A stretch of DNA of 64,000 nucleotides, taken from positions 620,001-684,000 of the forward strand of contig JAADJZ010000004.1 of the NCBI GenBank assembly GCA_011032825.1, read 5' to 3'. Source of the stretch: Massariosphaeria phaeospora (Eukaryota; Ascomycota; Dothideomycetes; Pleosporales). Position numbers and translations under genes: made by a program. Each line of letters opens with the position of its first letter. The first letter of the stretch is position 1. This document shows, in pieces, positions 22,608 to 33,238 of the stretch. The notes below the pieces were generated by a model. It had not been told where the DNA came from. It saw only the letters and a list, made by a program, of their open reading frames with translations, and did no database searches.

Positions 22608-23282
22608 AGCACATCCGTCTATGGGCGAGATATCGGGTGCTCTGAGGTGACGGACGGCGGCGAGGGCAGAGTTTGTGCGCAACGAGCGGGAAGCCAAAGA
22701 AGAAGAGCGGGGTTTAGGTAAGGCGTAGCGCCTTGGCACCCGCACCCCTCGCAACTCAACACTCCCGACATTCCCACCATGTACCTACCTACTATCATCT
22801 GGATTGTGATGATCGTCCCCACCTCGTCGAATCCAAGTCCTTCCGAATGAATGTCTTCGCAGTGCTTAATATTCGATGGGTAACAGCTGCACGCTCGCCA
22901 CAGCCACAGACACCCGTAGTGCCTGTAGCACAGTCAAAACTGCAAAGTCAACTCTAGTCCATGTACCACGTCGGCTAATGAATACGGCGCTGTCCATAAG
23001 CCGCAGCAAATGCTGTGTTTATCGAACAAGCTCACAAGTCCAGTCACAGCCAGTAAGATGCTCTGAAGGCGTGCGGCGGCACCCACTCCTCACTTTGTGG
23101 CATGCAAGACCGTGTCGGCCATTAACGTCGTTTGGCGCAGCTGTACTACCGTAGAACATGTTTGCCGGGCCTGCGTGTATAAGAAAGACCCTCTGGTGCC
23201 AGAGTGCGATATGGCGTAACCGCTTTCACCTGCTCTATCTTGATTTACTTTCTGCTATTCTGCTCTTCTACAAATTATCACA
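22608..23282. other. intergenic, likely divergent promoter region
   Basis: Lies between the starts of the minus-strand FGKxKG gene and the plus-strand DUF3176 gene. No gene of its own is seen. Confidence 0.45.
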
Positions 23283-25256
23283 ATGGAGGCTAAAGGCCCG
23301 TCTACGCCGTCCAAAGTCCAGTACGAAAGCTTGGCCACGCTCTCGGAAGACGACGACACTGGGTCGCAGCGGAAACCCCAGAGGAAAAGAAGTCTCCCTG
23401 ATCTTCTTTTTTCTTGGTGGCTGGAACTGGCGGCGTTACTACTCAGCCTTGCTTCCCTCGCTGCTGCTGGCGTCTTACTTCACATGGAGGATGGGAAGCC
23501 ACTGACAACGTGGAACTTCCGCGCATCCCTCAATACAGTCATCGCAACCCTGGGTACAGTATCGAGAACTACACTCGCCTTTGCCGTGAGCGCTTGCATT
23601 GGCCAGCACAAGTGGGTATGGTTCCGACAGAGAACAGACCGGCTAGGAACTTTCGAGACGTTCGATGAGGCTACCCGTGGACCTTGGGGAGGCACTAAAC
23701 TGTTTTTCCGTCTCAAAATGAGGTATGTACCAATCATCTTTCTAGAAACATTCATCTAATCATACAATAGACACTGGGCGGCTTTAGGTGCCTTGGTCAC
23801 CATAGGTACAGTCGTATTCGATCCCTTCCTTCAAGCCGTGATCTCTACAGTGGGACAACTTGACGCAGTTCACCTCGACACCATTGCCACTATTGGAGCT
23901 GCAACATACGTACATGTCGGAACCATGGATCCTCCGCAAGGTCGTCTGCCTATGAATGGCGTCAAAACAAGTGCTGGATACCTCAGCTATAATGAATACC
24001 ACCCTCGGTTGGACCTTGGGATGGCGAGTGCTGTCTACAATGGCTTCTACGACTCTCTATACGCCCACGATCCCCAGGCCAATGTCAGCTGTGCCACAGG
24101 AAACTGTACTTGGACCGAGTTCTCGTCCGTGGCAGTATGTAGCTCATGTGTTGACGTGTCACGGCACATGATTAGAGCACATGTGGAATCCAGCAAACTC
24201 GGGGAGGGCACCAGTGCCACTATACCCTCCAGCGACTCCATCGCCGGTGCATACATTTCCTACTCACTACCTTACGTTCAAATGAGAAACTACGCCTCTC
24301 CAGTCCGGGATGATAAGATAACGTTGATGGTGTCGAATACAACTCTCGATCCGGCCGTCACCATGAGCTTCCAGAAACTCGACACCTTCTTAATCAGCTT
24401 TCTCACGATAAGAGCAGGTCCAGAATGGAGGTCCCCAGTGATCATGGTGCCTGGAAGCGAGATGACACCCAGCGCAACCGAGTATGCCCTCTATCTGTGT
24501 GCAAATGTCTACAAATCTAATGTTACAGAAGGCGTTTTGTCCGTGCAACTGAGTGGGTCTTGGACCCGTCGAGAGAAAGAATCATGGTTGCCCGTCTTCC
24601 ACATCTACAGCTCCGGAACTCCAGAGGTCTTAGCTGCATACGTTGCAGAGCGCGGAAGGAGGCTGTACGATGACGCGATGGGCTTGAGTGATCTTCAGCT
24701 TATAATACCCCCCGAAGAGTCGAATCATATAAGCGACGACGTTGCGCGCGTATTTAACATCACCCAGACTGCAGTCACTAGCACGATCAAGTTTCTGAAG
24801 GAAGTCTTTGGAAATGCCCGCGCCTACCCCGATATCTACAGCCATGACGTCCCCGTAGCCCTAGACGCCATCTGGAACTCCACCGACCTGAATCGCACCT
24901 TCGAAAAGATCGCCTTGCGCATGACGAACCAGTTCCGCATGAACACAACGCATGCTCGGCAAGGGACAACGCAGAGATGGACGACCCACGTGCAAGTCCA
25001 CTGGGCGTTCTTCGTCATCCCCGCCATGTGTGTCCTAATGGGGTGCACATACGTCCTTGCGACGATTGTTGAGTGTGCTTTGCTGCACATGTCTGCGTGG
25101 AAATTCGACACGTTGCCCGTGCTGACGTATGGGTTTGATGAAGACGAGCGGAAAACGTTGAAGGGGTTGTATGGGGAGAGTAAGGGTGAGGAGAAGGTGG
25201 CGGAGGTGTTGGCGAGGTTTGATACGGAGGATGAGAGGTTGAAGATTGTTATTTGA
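23283..25256 (+). CDS. DUF3176 family integral membrane protein
   Basis: Exons 23283-23722 and 23771-25256 flank a 48-base intron (GTATGT...ATAG) and encode 641 aa. Features of the fungal DUF3176 family are all present. There is a charged cytosolic N-terminus and a first membrane helix (LELAALLLSLASLAAAGVLL). A conserved block follows: TWNFRASLNTVIATLGTVSR, then QHKWVWF and the LGTFETFDEATRGPWG signature. A second helix is ALGALVTIGTVVFDPFLQAV. Next is a large Cys-containing extracellular loop with many N-glycosylation sequons (CATGNCTWTEFSSVAVCSSC). A last helix near the C-terminus reads FFVIPAMCVLMGCTYVLATI. The biochemical function of DUF3176 proteins is not known. The frame is intact, with good codon use. 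Confidence 0.92.
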
Positions 25257-25870
25257 TGGGGTGGATCAAGTAAGAGGACATGAATATGTTTGGGATCGAG
25301 CAGAGATGATCGGCTTGGTGCATACGATGGCTGCTGAAATTAGTCATGTACAATGTGTTATTACGTAGTATTTCGGATTCTTGACGCGTCCGGATGGGCG
25401 TGTTTTTGACATGCTGGTGGAGCTGAGTAGAACTGGCGCTCTGGAAGGAGTTCACATGGAGAGCGGGATTCGCTTCCGTTTGTCCGATGGCAAGGCGATT
25501 AGGACCCTGGAGGTGACTGTCGGACCTTCCAATTCTAGGGGCCTGTGCGAAAGGCTGCGTGAGGGGAACAGGATCCGAAGCCAGTTCAGGAGTATTGAGT
25601 GCTCATTGGATGCCGAACGCTAGTAATGCAATACACATGGGGAAATCATGGTTCGGCAAAATGCATCCCAACAGAGGAAAGTCAAACGAGTTACTACCAT
25701 AAGGGTCGACAACCACGCAGGATCAGATGATCCTCAAGACTCCCCCTCTCTCACAGACAGAATACCGTTACAACCGGTCACAATTCCAGACGAGCATATA
25801 CCTAGATGATCATGACGTGGTCGCTGCAGTGGATGCCCGAGCCACTGACCGCGCTTTTACCAATTTGAGT
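25257..25870. other. intergenic, no supported gene
   Basis: An 80-codon open frame at 25381-25623 lacks an ATG start and has no recognisable features. I do not annotate it. Confidence 0.45.
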
Positions 25871-26861
25871 TCAACCATGGCTGCAGCTCCCGAAACAATC
25901 ACATCCACCCGAACCCCTCCACCACGACCTCTTCTCGGCGCGACTCCAGTGCGCACGCTCAGTCTTCTTCATCTTATCCCAGTACTGAATCGCACTCGCG
26001 AGACCTGGGTATTTGCGCTCACCAGAAAAGCTGGTTTCGTAAGGGATCCCCTTCGTTATCATCCGATCAATGTAACTCTCCGGGACATCTGTGATCAACC
26101 GGCCCTTGTACTTCTTGCCGAGCGGCACTCGATAGCTGGCTGATTGCGGGTAACGGAGTGGGAGACGAAGCCGCTCTTGCTTGTCGTGGTACTCGAGTGC
26201 TTCGACAAGTGGTTCCCAGTTCCCTTCAGGTAGGGATTCTTGCCGCTTGAGCCACGAGATGTAGCTTGGTTCGACGTCCTTGAGCGACTGGCCTTTGTGC
26301 TTTCCGAATGCGAGGATGTACTTGGAGCCGGGTTCTTCGTAGTCGTCTTTTTCTTGGTAGTATTTCGCGGCGAGCTTAAGGTTGTAGTCCCTTATGAAGT
26401 CATAGCGCTTCAGTTGTATCTCCAAGTATACATTGCTGACGTCTTTGAGGTGACGGTTTTTCGTAAAGGCCGCCTTTTGGCATTTTCCAGGCCGAGGCCC
26501 AGGATGACAAGGCTTCGTGGAGATCGGGATGCGAGTCGATGGTTTTATCGCACACAAGGTTTATACAAAGCTCAGGTGTAGCTATGACCTCTTCGAGAGT
26601 GTGTTCATCGCCTTTGCCGAATCGCAGGTGAAAAGTCCCATCGTCATCTCGGGAGACGAAGAGAGTGCGATCTTCTAACATAGGTCTCTTGATGCCTTCT
26701 AAACCTGACCTCCAAATGTTTTGCCTCGGTCTCTTCACTGACTGCGGCACATCATCCTGCTTTTCAGAAAACTTTGGTGGAGTTAAGAGCCCATTTGAAG
26801 AAGGCTGAGAGTTGTCGGGTGGAGGGGTTTCAGATCTCTTTCGCTTGATGGAAGATGCCAT
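25871..26861 (-). pseudogene. FGKxKG-repeat (DUF3820-like) protein, frameshifted paralogue
   Basis: ATG 26861 begins MASSIKRKRSETPPPDNSQP, like the paralogue at 22607. The first frame continues to LSSWASAWKMPKG (about 26480), where it should continue into DVSNVYLEIQLKRYDF. That sequence is in another frame, one base off, with no usable intron between. The second frame then carries FGKHKGQSLKDVEPSYISWL and LGKKYKGRLITDVPESYIDR, two clear DUF3820-like repeats, and ends at 25871. The total length of 991 bases is one more than a whole number of codons. The order of parts equals that of the gene at 21445-22607. Function is unknown; DUF3820 is known from bacterial and phage proteins and from fungal repeat proteins. 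Confidence 0.72.
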
Positions 26862-27842
26862 GTCTGTGAATTGATAAACAAGTATTTGGTGTAGCTGATG
26901 AAGGCGAAGGAATCATTCTTTATTTGAGCAAGTCGAGGAAGAGCACGGAATTTATGAGGGCTGCGTGGTCTGGAGCTCCGTCATAGGGTTTCGGAGTGGG
27001 TTTGTGAGACTTGTAACGCCTGAGATGCACACGGACCATGGTCCGCCGATTCATGAGGACAGGACAGGTTTCGCGATCTCATAGCGAGAGCCTTCCTCAT
27101 TTTTTTCATCGTGAGTGAGTGGGGCTTTCGTTTTTTGGAGCTCTCAGAACCATGTTTCGTCAGATGGCTTCTATAAATCTGACCAAAGTCAGAACGTCGA
27201 CCTCATCAGCGGAGGCGCGAGACCTAATGACTGCATTGTTGTTTCATATTCTCGTCACAATCATGCGCGCATCAAAAGGCGACTGCAGTCATGGGGGCGA
27301 AGATAAGCATGACCTGCTCCGTATCTCTTCTCGAATACCCTGTTTACATCAGTCAACTACTTCCTAGATAGACAGCAATCATCAGCAAACACCAGCAAAT
27401 ATTGACCTACTTACTACATAAGTGTCCTCTTATCGCCTGTTGTGCAAAACATCGGTCTAATTCACATTAACGCGACAATAACGGTTTATATAGGATGTGC
27501 CGAATAACTCTCCGGTCTTTCCAAATGCGTTATCTAATTCAACCAATCTTACCAAGATTTGGACTGCGCAGTTGCCTTGGGAGTTGCAACGAGTTCAAGC
27601 CTAGTCAGTTAGCCGGACAATGTAGAACATTGTGTTGTGCTGGGGCACTATCACCCACCATGCAGGCAATGCTGGTGAAATGTCCCGTTACCCAGTACAA
27701 TGCCCTGAGCATGTCAAGTACCTAGTAGTATAAATTTCCTTTTTATTCGAGCTATATGAACCACCATCAACCGACACGTAACCGTTGTCCAGAAAAAGAG
27801 AATTCTTCTTAATCATCAGCACCTGGCAAACCAAGATCCACC
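26862..27842. other. intergenic, no supported gene
   Basis: Only short unconvincing frames are present. The left part holds the promoter of the minus-strand gene ending at 26861. Confidence 0.45.
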
Positions 27843-29339
27843 ATGACACAACCAAACAGGCTCCCTGAGGAGCTACTGTTACAGATCGCTGAGTCCCTCG
27901 AAGACGATAAGCCTACGTTGAACAGCTTTTCCCAAGCATCGAGGCAGGCAAACCGAGTTTCAACGAACATTCTGTATCGCAGTATTGCCGTCGGAGGTGG
28001 TTGTGCACCAGACGATGCTGAACTTATCCTTCTGGTCCGCACTTTGCTCTATCACAAACAGTTTGTTCCTAAGATCAAAGCACTCACAATTAAATCGTTC
28101 GCCTACGAGTTGGAGCCAGATGATCCGGATCCATTCAGCAGCCAGACACCATATAGGCAGGGGATATCCTCGTGGTTATCAGTGGATAACCCTAGTTTCA
28201 TGGAGAAGTGCAAGCATTTCATCTCGATACAAGAGCTGTTATCCGGAACGCGTTTTCCGCACTGGCGCATCGCGATCGAGAATGGTATCCAACCCGCATT
28301 CATCGGAATCCTTCTGGCCATGACGCCGAATGTGACGGACCTTCATCTTGACATTAAAGAAGATTCAAGGACCCTCCACCATGACTACAGCCCCATCTCC
28401 AATATCCTCGGTATCCCAGTTCAACTCGCTCTGCCGTACCGACTCCCCAGGTGGTCTTTCGCACGAGTTACGCGGCTTCGTGTCACGGAGCCATGCCTAG
28501 CAATCATGCAAGTTGGTATGCCCCAGCTAACTACGCTGGAGATAGACTTGATGAGTACCGACTTGTTTTCTCTCGGGCTTGAGTGGCCGAGACAGTTGCG
28601 ACCCTGTCAAGCATTACGCTCTATCCTGTTTCGAGTCGACTGGCAACAACTGAGCGGCGAGATTGGAGCTGTATCTCTGACTTCAATCTTTCAGCGACTC
28701 CATCCAACAAGGTTGACTACGATCGATCTCACATTCGAACTTGGGCCCGAAACAGAGTACACATCTGGCCTTGTTCCTCTTGGCTCCTTCGAATATCTCG
28801 CTGTGGCGCTCAGGGACGTATCAAGCACTGTAGAGGATCTGTGTATCAGCATCACGCCGAACCGCGATGTCTTTCCTATCGAATACTTATGGACATACGA
28901 CCCAATCCTCGACCTCGCGGAATTCAAGCGCCTGCGACGGCTCTCCGTCCCGCAGCAAGCTCTCATCCATCGCGATATCGGAAAGCGATCCTTTGCTAAT
29001 CCTGTGTTCCCAACATTTCCCGAGTCTCTTGAGTCTCTTGAGATCTTCCATCCGGACACTAAGGTGATTCCATGGCTGGAGCTCTTGGTGAGTGAAAAGT
29101 CTTCGAAAACTCCCAATCTCACAAGCATTACCATTTTCTGCGACTGGGACTGGGACTGGGCAAAGAATCCCTCATTAGACATGTCCGGTTCGATTGTAGA
29201 TCAATACAAGTGCGAAGGAGTCAACTTGTCGCTCGTGGAAAGGCTAGCGAAGCGAAATAATGTAATCGAGCTCAAGGAGACATCCGTGTGGGATGCGGAC
29301 TGGGCCGATGAAGACTGGGCTGAGTCTATTTTTGGGTAG
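27843..29339 (+). CDS. F-box/LRR-like protein, copy 1
   Basis: A single exon of 498 aa starts at ATG 27843. The N-terminal F-box reads RLPEELLLQIAESLEDDKPT followed by LNSFSQASRQ and ends near ILYRSI. The rest consists of irregular leucine-rich strands and helices (LTTLEIDL, LRSILFRVDW, LESLEIFHPD). F-box proteins recruit targets to SCF ubiquitin ligases and LRR-like parts bind the target. The gene at 30999 is a paralogue. They share FKRLRRLSVPQQALIHRDIG (FNRLKSFAAPQQALVHRNYG in the other), FPESLE, and a Trp/Asp-rich acidic tail (WDADWADEDWAESIFG). Confidence 0.82.
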   Translation: MTQPNRLPEELLLQIAESLEDDKPTLNSFSQASRQANRVSTNILYRSIAVGGGCAPDDAELILLVRTLLYHKQFVPKIKALTIKSFAYELEPDDPDPFSSQTPYRQGISSWLSVDNPSFMEKCKHFISIQELLSGTRFPHWRIAIENGIQPAFIGILLAMTPNVTDLHLDIKEDSRTLHHDYSPISNILGIPVQLALPYRLPRWSFARVTRLRVTEPCLAIMQVGMPQLTTLEIDLMSTDLFSLGLEWPRQLRPCQALRSILFRVDWQQLSGEIGAVSLTSIFQRLHPTRLTTIDLTFELGPETEYTSGLVPLGSFEYLAVALRDVSSTVEDLCISITPNRDVFPIEYLWTYDPILDLAEFKRLRRLSVPQQALIHRDIGKRSFANPVFPTFPESLESLEIFHPDTKVIPWLELLVSEKSSKTPNLTSITIFCDWDWDWAKNPSLDMSGSIVDQYKCEGVNLSLVERLAKRNNVIELKETSVWDADWADEDWAESIFG

Positions 29340-29776
29340 GATAGCTCTCGACCAAGAGCGGACAGGCGGGCATATATCAGCTTAAATCTTCGTTTGGGAA
29401 GGCAGAACTCAACCTAGATAAGTTGTTTCTAATATGCGACCTGCATAATAAAGTAGACTTGAGCGCGATACCTAGATCCACAGAATCACATGACCAAATT
29501 ATAAATTCTCGCTAAACTCGGCACCGCCTTTAGCCAACGTCACCAACACCCAACTCTACCAATACATCCCGAAACCTTATCATCTCTTGTCAACGTCATC
29601 GAAATGAATGAAATCCACATCACATCCCGAGCGACTCCTCTCATCGACATAACTTAGGACCAAGTCCTGCTCCTCATAGCGCCTACGATGACCAGGATCG
29701 CCAATTTACGCCTCCCAAAATCCATGCACTAGGTAAACACCGCGCTCAGAACCTCCGCATCTCCTAACGCACCCTG

Positions 29777-30340
29777 TTGAATCAAGACACCATCGACTTC
29801 CATGGCTGGCTCTCACGAGGCGGTATAATCGTCCTCGAAAACGCAACCATTCCCGACTTCGACTTCCTGCATCTCGACGTTCTCGACCGTCCTTTGCGAC
29901 GTAACGCAGACCAAGACGCCGAAGACGCTTTCTGCCAGGCTTTGCTGCGTCTGGGCGCAACTTGGTGGGACAGCGAACACCGGCACGCCTTCGTCAGGAA
30001 ACTCGAGTATTGCGACAAGGAAGCCCTTGACACGGTGGAAGCAGACGAAGAGCTAGAACCGACGTTCTTGGAACGCGCACACCCCTGGGGCGCTGTGTGT
30101 GCTTGCGTGTGAGAGGCTGATCATGGGCCGGAACGGTAGCGAGAAGCTAAGGCCGCGACATTATGGGCTCGTGTCGTTGGCGCGTACGATGTATGAGCGG
30201 TGCAATGTGTTGCAGCGTCTTGGGGGGACTATGTATGCTAGCATTGACGAAGTTCAAGGACCGACTTTTCTCAGGGCGTGGGAGGAGAATTACCAAGGGA
30301 AAGAGGTTTGTTGCTTAAGTTGTCTACTTTGTGTCTATTC
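29777..30340 (+). pseudogene. conserved hypothetical fungal protein, broken
   Basis: Protein-like sequence FHGWLSRGGIIVLENATIPD followed by FDFLHLDVLDRP, and further on LLRLGATWWDSEHRH, is typical of an unnamed fungal family. No ATG is in frame: a TAA lies just upstream, and the ATG at about 29688 runs into TAG. The frame also slips inside a GTGTGTG tract near 30090-30112, after which another frame continues: ERLIMGRNGSEKLRPRHYGL, then RTMYERCNVLQRLGG. I read this as a decayed gene of unknown function. Confidence 0.5.
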
Positions 30341-30873
30341 CGCTCAAAGCTGTAAAATTCCTCAAGTTACTTATTTCTGCATTCTTGAGGTACTATTCTA
30401 AAAACATCCCTTGAACTGTCGCTATGCGAAACACCTTTAACCTACGCTAGCCACTATTGACGTTGTCTCGCAATCCTACACCGCGATTGCTGACCCATGG
30501 CAGCTACAATCGTCAAGGCCATCGGCCGACTGCACCGCCCTCCCAACGCACGCCTTCGTCCCCAATCAGCAAAGGTCCCGGCACATACCACTGAAAGCAG
30601 CAATCATTTAGCGTCCGCTCTGAGTCTCACTTCGTCAGCGCGCCAGGTTTCCATACTAAGTCGATTGCCAACCCTCTAACAAGCTTGATTACCGCAAACA
30701 GCGTACTGACGAATATATAACAACGCCCAAGTATAAGATCGTGCTCTGGACTCGTGGTTATGGTAGTGAAAGACTAAGAGCGGAGTTCCATGAAAGTGAA
30801 AGTGAGCGCTGCCTGGGAAAGCCATGGGTCCCGTAGGCCGAAGCGGGCCGTGGCCCTCGCCACCACCCCAGAA

Positions 30874-30914
30874 TATATAAACCCATCCATAGCACTTTAA
30901 CCATAGCACTTTAA
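30874..30914 (+). promoter_or_regulatory. TATA box and 14-bp tandem duplication before F-box copy 2
   Basis: TATATAAA at 30874-30881 is followed by CCATAGCACTTTAA twice in tandem (30887-30900, 30901-30914), about 85-125 bases before the ATG at 30999. The duplication may move or double a start-site element. Confidence 0.5.
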
Positions 30915-30998
30915 CCTCTCCACCATCCGCCTTATTCTCGACCAGGCCCGCTCCGGCTCTTCCCTCGCCACAGAGACATCTTTTTCCGACCGGTCAGA

Positions 30999-32474
30999 AT
31001 GGCAGCGCTCACAGGCCTCGCCGACGAGCTGCTCTTGATGATTATCGAACCATTGGACGCCAAGACTCTCGCCAGATTGTGCAGAGTGACCCGCAATCTC
31101 TACAGGATATCAGAGAAGCGCTTATATCGGGAGATCGAGGTTCGCGGCTGCCAAACGATATTGAAGCTGATGTACACCTTCTACCACCGGCCAGAGCTTT
31201 TTCCTCATGTAGAGCGACTGGCTCTATATGCGGAGGACGGAAGGTTTATGAACCAATGCTCTCCGATAGGCGGCCTTTTTGAGACTCTAGATGATGGAAC
31301 CGACTTTGTCCAGAGATGTCATGATTGGGTCAAGTCACTGGACGGCTCGCACTGGGAATGGTTGGACAAGATCCAGAGCCGATACGAAACAGCATTTGCG
31401 GGGATCCTGTTAATCTCTCTATACAACGTCAAATATCTAACACTCGAGATCACCGAATCTGAAGAGCGTGGCCAACCGGTCCTCGGCCCGTGCGAAGCCC
31501 TCTTTGGCCACCGCGATACCATGCCGATTACGCCTATGCTCGACCACTTCAACAATATGGCTCGCTTTAGCATACCAGGAAGACATTTCGCTCTCCTCAA
31601 TTTCCCTTACAACACTTTGAGCCGGCTGGATATTGACCTGGTTGTCCAATTCCCCGACATATACACAGGTAATTACGAAAACATCCTAGTTGACGGTGAG
31701 ATTCGGCCGCTCAAAAGACTGGACACACTTTCCGATCAGAGTGACTGGACTGGGCTATCGGGAAGTTACCTGCCGTACCTGCCGCATTTGATCACAAGCA
31801 TCCAGGCCACGCAGCTCACGCGCTTCGAACTCTGTCTGGCCAGAAGTCCCAGAGATGAAACTCAACATCTCCTGGGCTCCTTTGCATTCGTCATCACCAG
31901 CCTTCGTTCCGTCGCGCAAACCCTGGAACATATCTGTATCACGGTAACCGAGGAGGTTCAATATGAATTCACCGAGTCCGGAGAATATGACGTACCAGTG
32001 TTCGATCTCAACTGCCTTCGACGCTTCGAACCTATCTCTACACTGCAAGGCTTTAACCGTCTGAAGAGCTTCGCAGCTCCACAACAAGCACTGGTGCATC
32101 GCAACTATGGCAAGAAGTGTGTGGTCAAAGGGAACCTCGCGAATGTATTCCCAGAATCACTGGAGAAACTCACCATCACCCATTTAGATGCTAAGATGGT
32201 TTCCTGGCTCGACGATGTGCTACATGCAAAATCTGGTCTCCCGGGTCTTCGGAGTATCGCGCTCGAATGTTCAACCGTATTCGGAAAATCACCGTTGTGG
32301 TTCGTGTCGCAACTTGGAGATCGAGAGAGATTTGTTGCCGCGGGAATAGCGTTGAGCATTACTGATCTCAATGAACCATGGTATGGCGTGACAGAGGTGA
32401 AGACGGATGAGTCCGGAATCTGGGGGGATAACTGGGATGACAATGATTGGGGCCTCGTGGCCTTCGGAGGATAA
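30999..32474 (+). CDS. F-box/LRR-like protein, copy 2
   Basis: A single exon of 491 aa starts at ATG 30999. The F-box is GLADELLLMIIEPLDAKTLA, then RLCRVTRNLYRISEKRLYRE. LRR-like strands follow (VKYLTLEITESEE, LSRLDIDLVV, LEKLTITHLD). It shares the PQQALVHR block and the acidic Trp/Asp tail (WGDNWDDNDWGLVAFGG) with the gene at 27843. Both therefore derive from one ancestor, separated here by a broken unrelated gene. Role: candidate SCF substrate adaptor. Confidence 0.82.
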   Translation: MAALTGLADELLLMIIEPLDAKTLARLCRVTRNLYRISEKRLYREIEVRGCQTILKLMYTFYHRPELFPHVERLALYAEDGRFMNQCSPIGGLFETLDDGTDFVQRCHDWVKSLDGSHWEWLDKIQSRYETAFAGILLISLYNVKYLTLEITESEERGQPVLGPCEALFGHRDTMPITPMLDHFNNMARFSIPGRHFALLNFPYNTLSRLDIDLVVQFPDIYTGNYENILVDGEIRPLKRLDTLSDQSDWTGLSGSYLPYLPHLITSIQATQLTRFELCLARSPRDETQHLLGSFAFVITSLRSVAQTLEHICITVTEEVQYEFTESGEYDVPVFDLNCLRRFEPISTLQGFNRLKSFAAPQQALVHRNYGKKCVVKGNLANVFPESLEKLTITHLDAKMVSWLDDVLHAKSGLPGLRSIALECSTVFGKSPLWFVSQLGDRERFVAAGIALSITDLNEPWYGVTEVKTDESGIWGDNWDDNDWGLVAFGG

Positions 32475-33151
32475 AAGAACGTCAAAGAATACGGGCTGCT
32501 TGGTAGATTGATGTATCTGAACCCAGGCAACCGTAGGTCATAACTCGGCAAATGAATCCTTGAGTACAGCGACGAGGTTCACTTTTTCACGCGCTATCGA
32601 AACCACCCAGATTATCGGCATGAATACGAGCCCTACTTCCTGCTATCCTATCTGTATGAAGTTACAGTAACAAGCAAAAAACATGTCAAAAACATATAAC
32701 GTACAATAGTGTTGCCTGCGTGTTACGTGAATCTACCCATCACATGTACAGACATATTAGGTGGTTGCCGCGCCTGCTGTTATCTAGTGTTGGCGAGGAC
32801 GTGGCGAGTTGGTTGGTGTTGGCGATGACTTGCGGGTAAACGCCTAGGTACCTCACCTCACCTAGATCATTTATTACATCTCTTCAGAGATAAGTAGCTA
32901 ATTAATAGACTTTCAATTTTTTTCTGAATGTAGGTGGCCAAGTTAACATAGATGGTCGCTGAATTGATAATCTATACAGATATTACGCTTGCCTGGGAAT
33001 ACCATCCTATCGTACAAGGAGGAAGTTGGCTACGGCAGCCCAACACTAAGCATTTTGCATTTACAACACAAGTGCAGAATTTTCAATACAACCCAACGTA
33101 AGAGAATGCACCAACATAGTTTGTGTTACTTGCGGATACTAGTCCTGCACT
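32475..33151. other. intergenic, no supported gene
   Basis: AT-rich in the middle (about 32640-32990), with no reading frame of note. Confidence 0.45.
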
Positions 33152-33160
33152 ATATAAAAA
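33152..33160 (+). promoter_or_regulatory. TATA box candidate for secreted protein gene
   Basis: TATATAAAA lies about 80 bases before ATG 33239, followed by a CT-rich start region. Confidence 0.55.
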
Positions 33161-33238
33161 GCGGTTCAACAGCTCAGTCCTTCTTCTTAGCTATCTTCTT
33201 CTTCTCTCGTCCAGTTCAGGCTTTGAGTTATACAGGCC

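Noticed and set aside
25381..25623. 80-codon open frame on the plus strand
   Set aside because: No ATG start, no domain, no promoter-like sequence. Length is within chance expectation.
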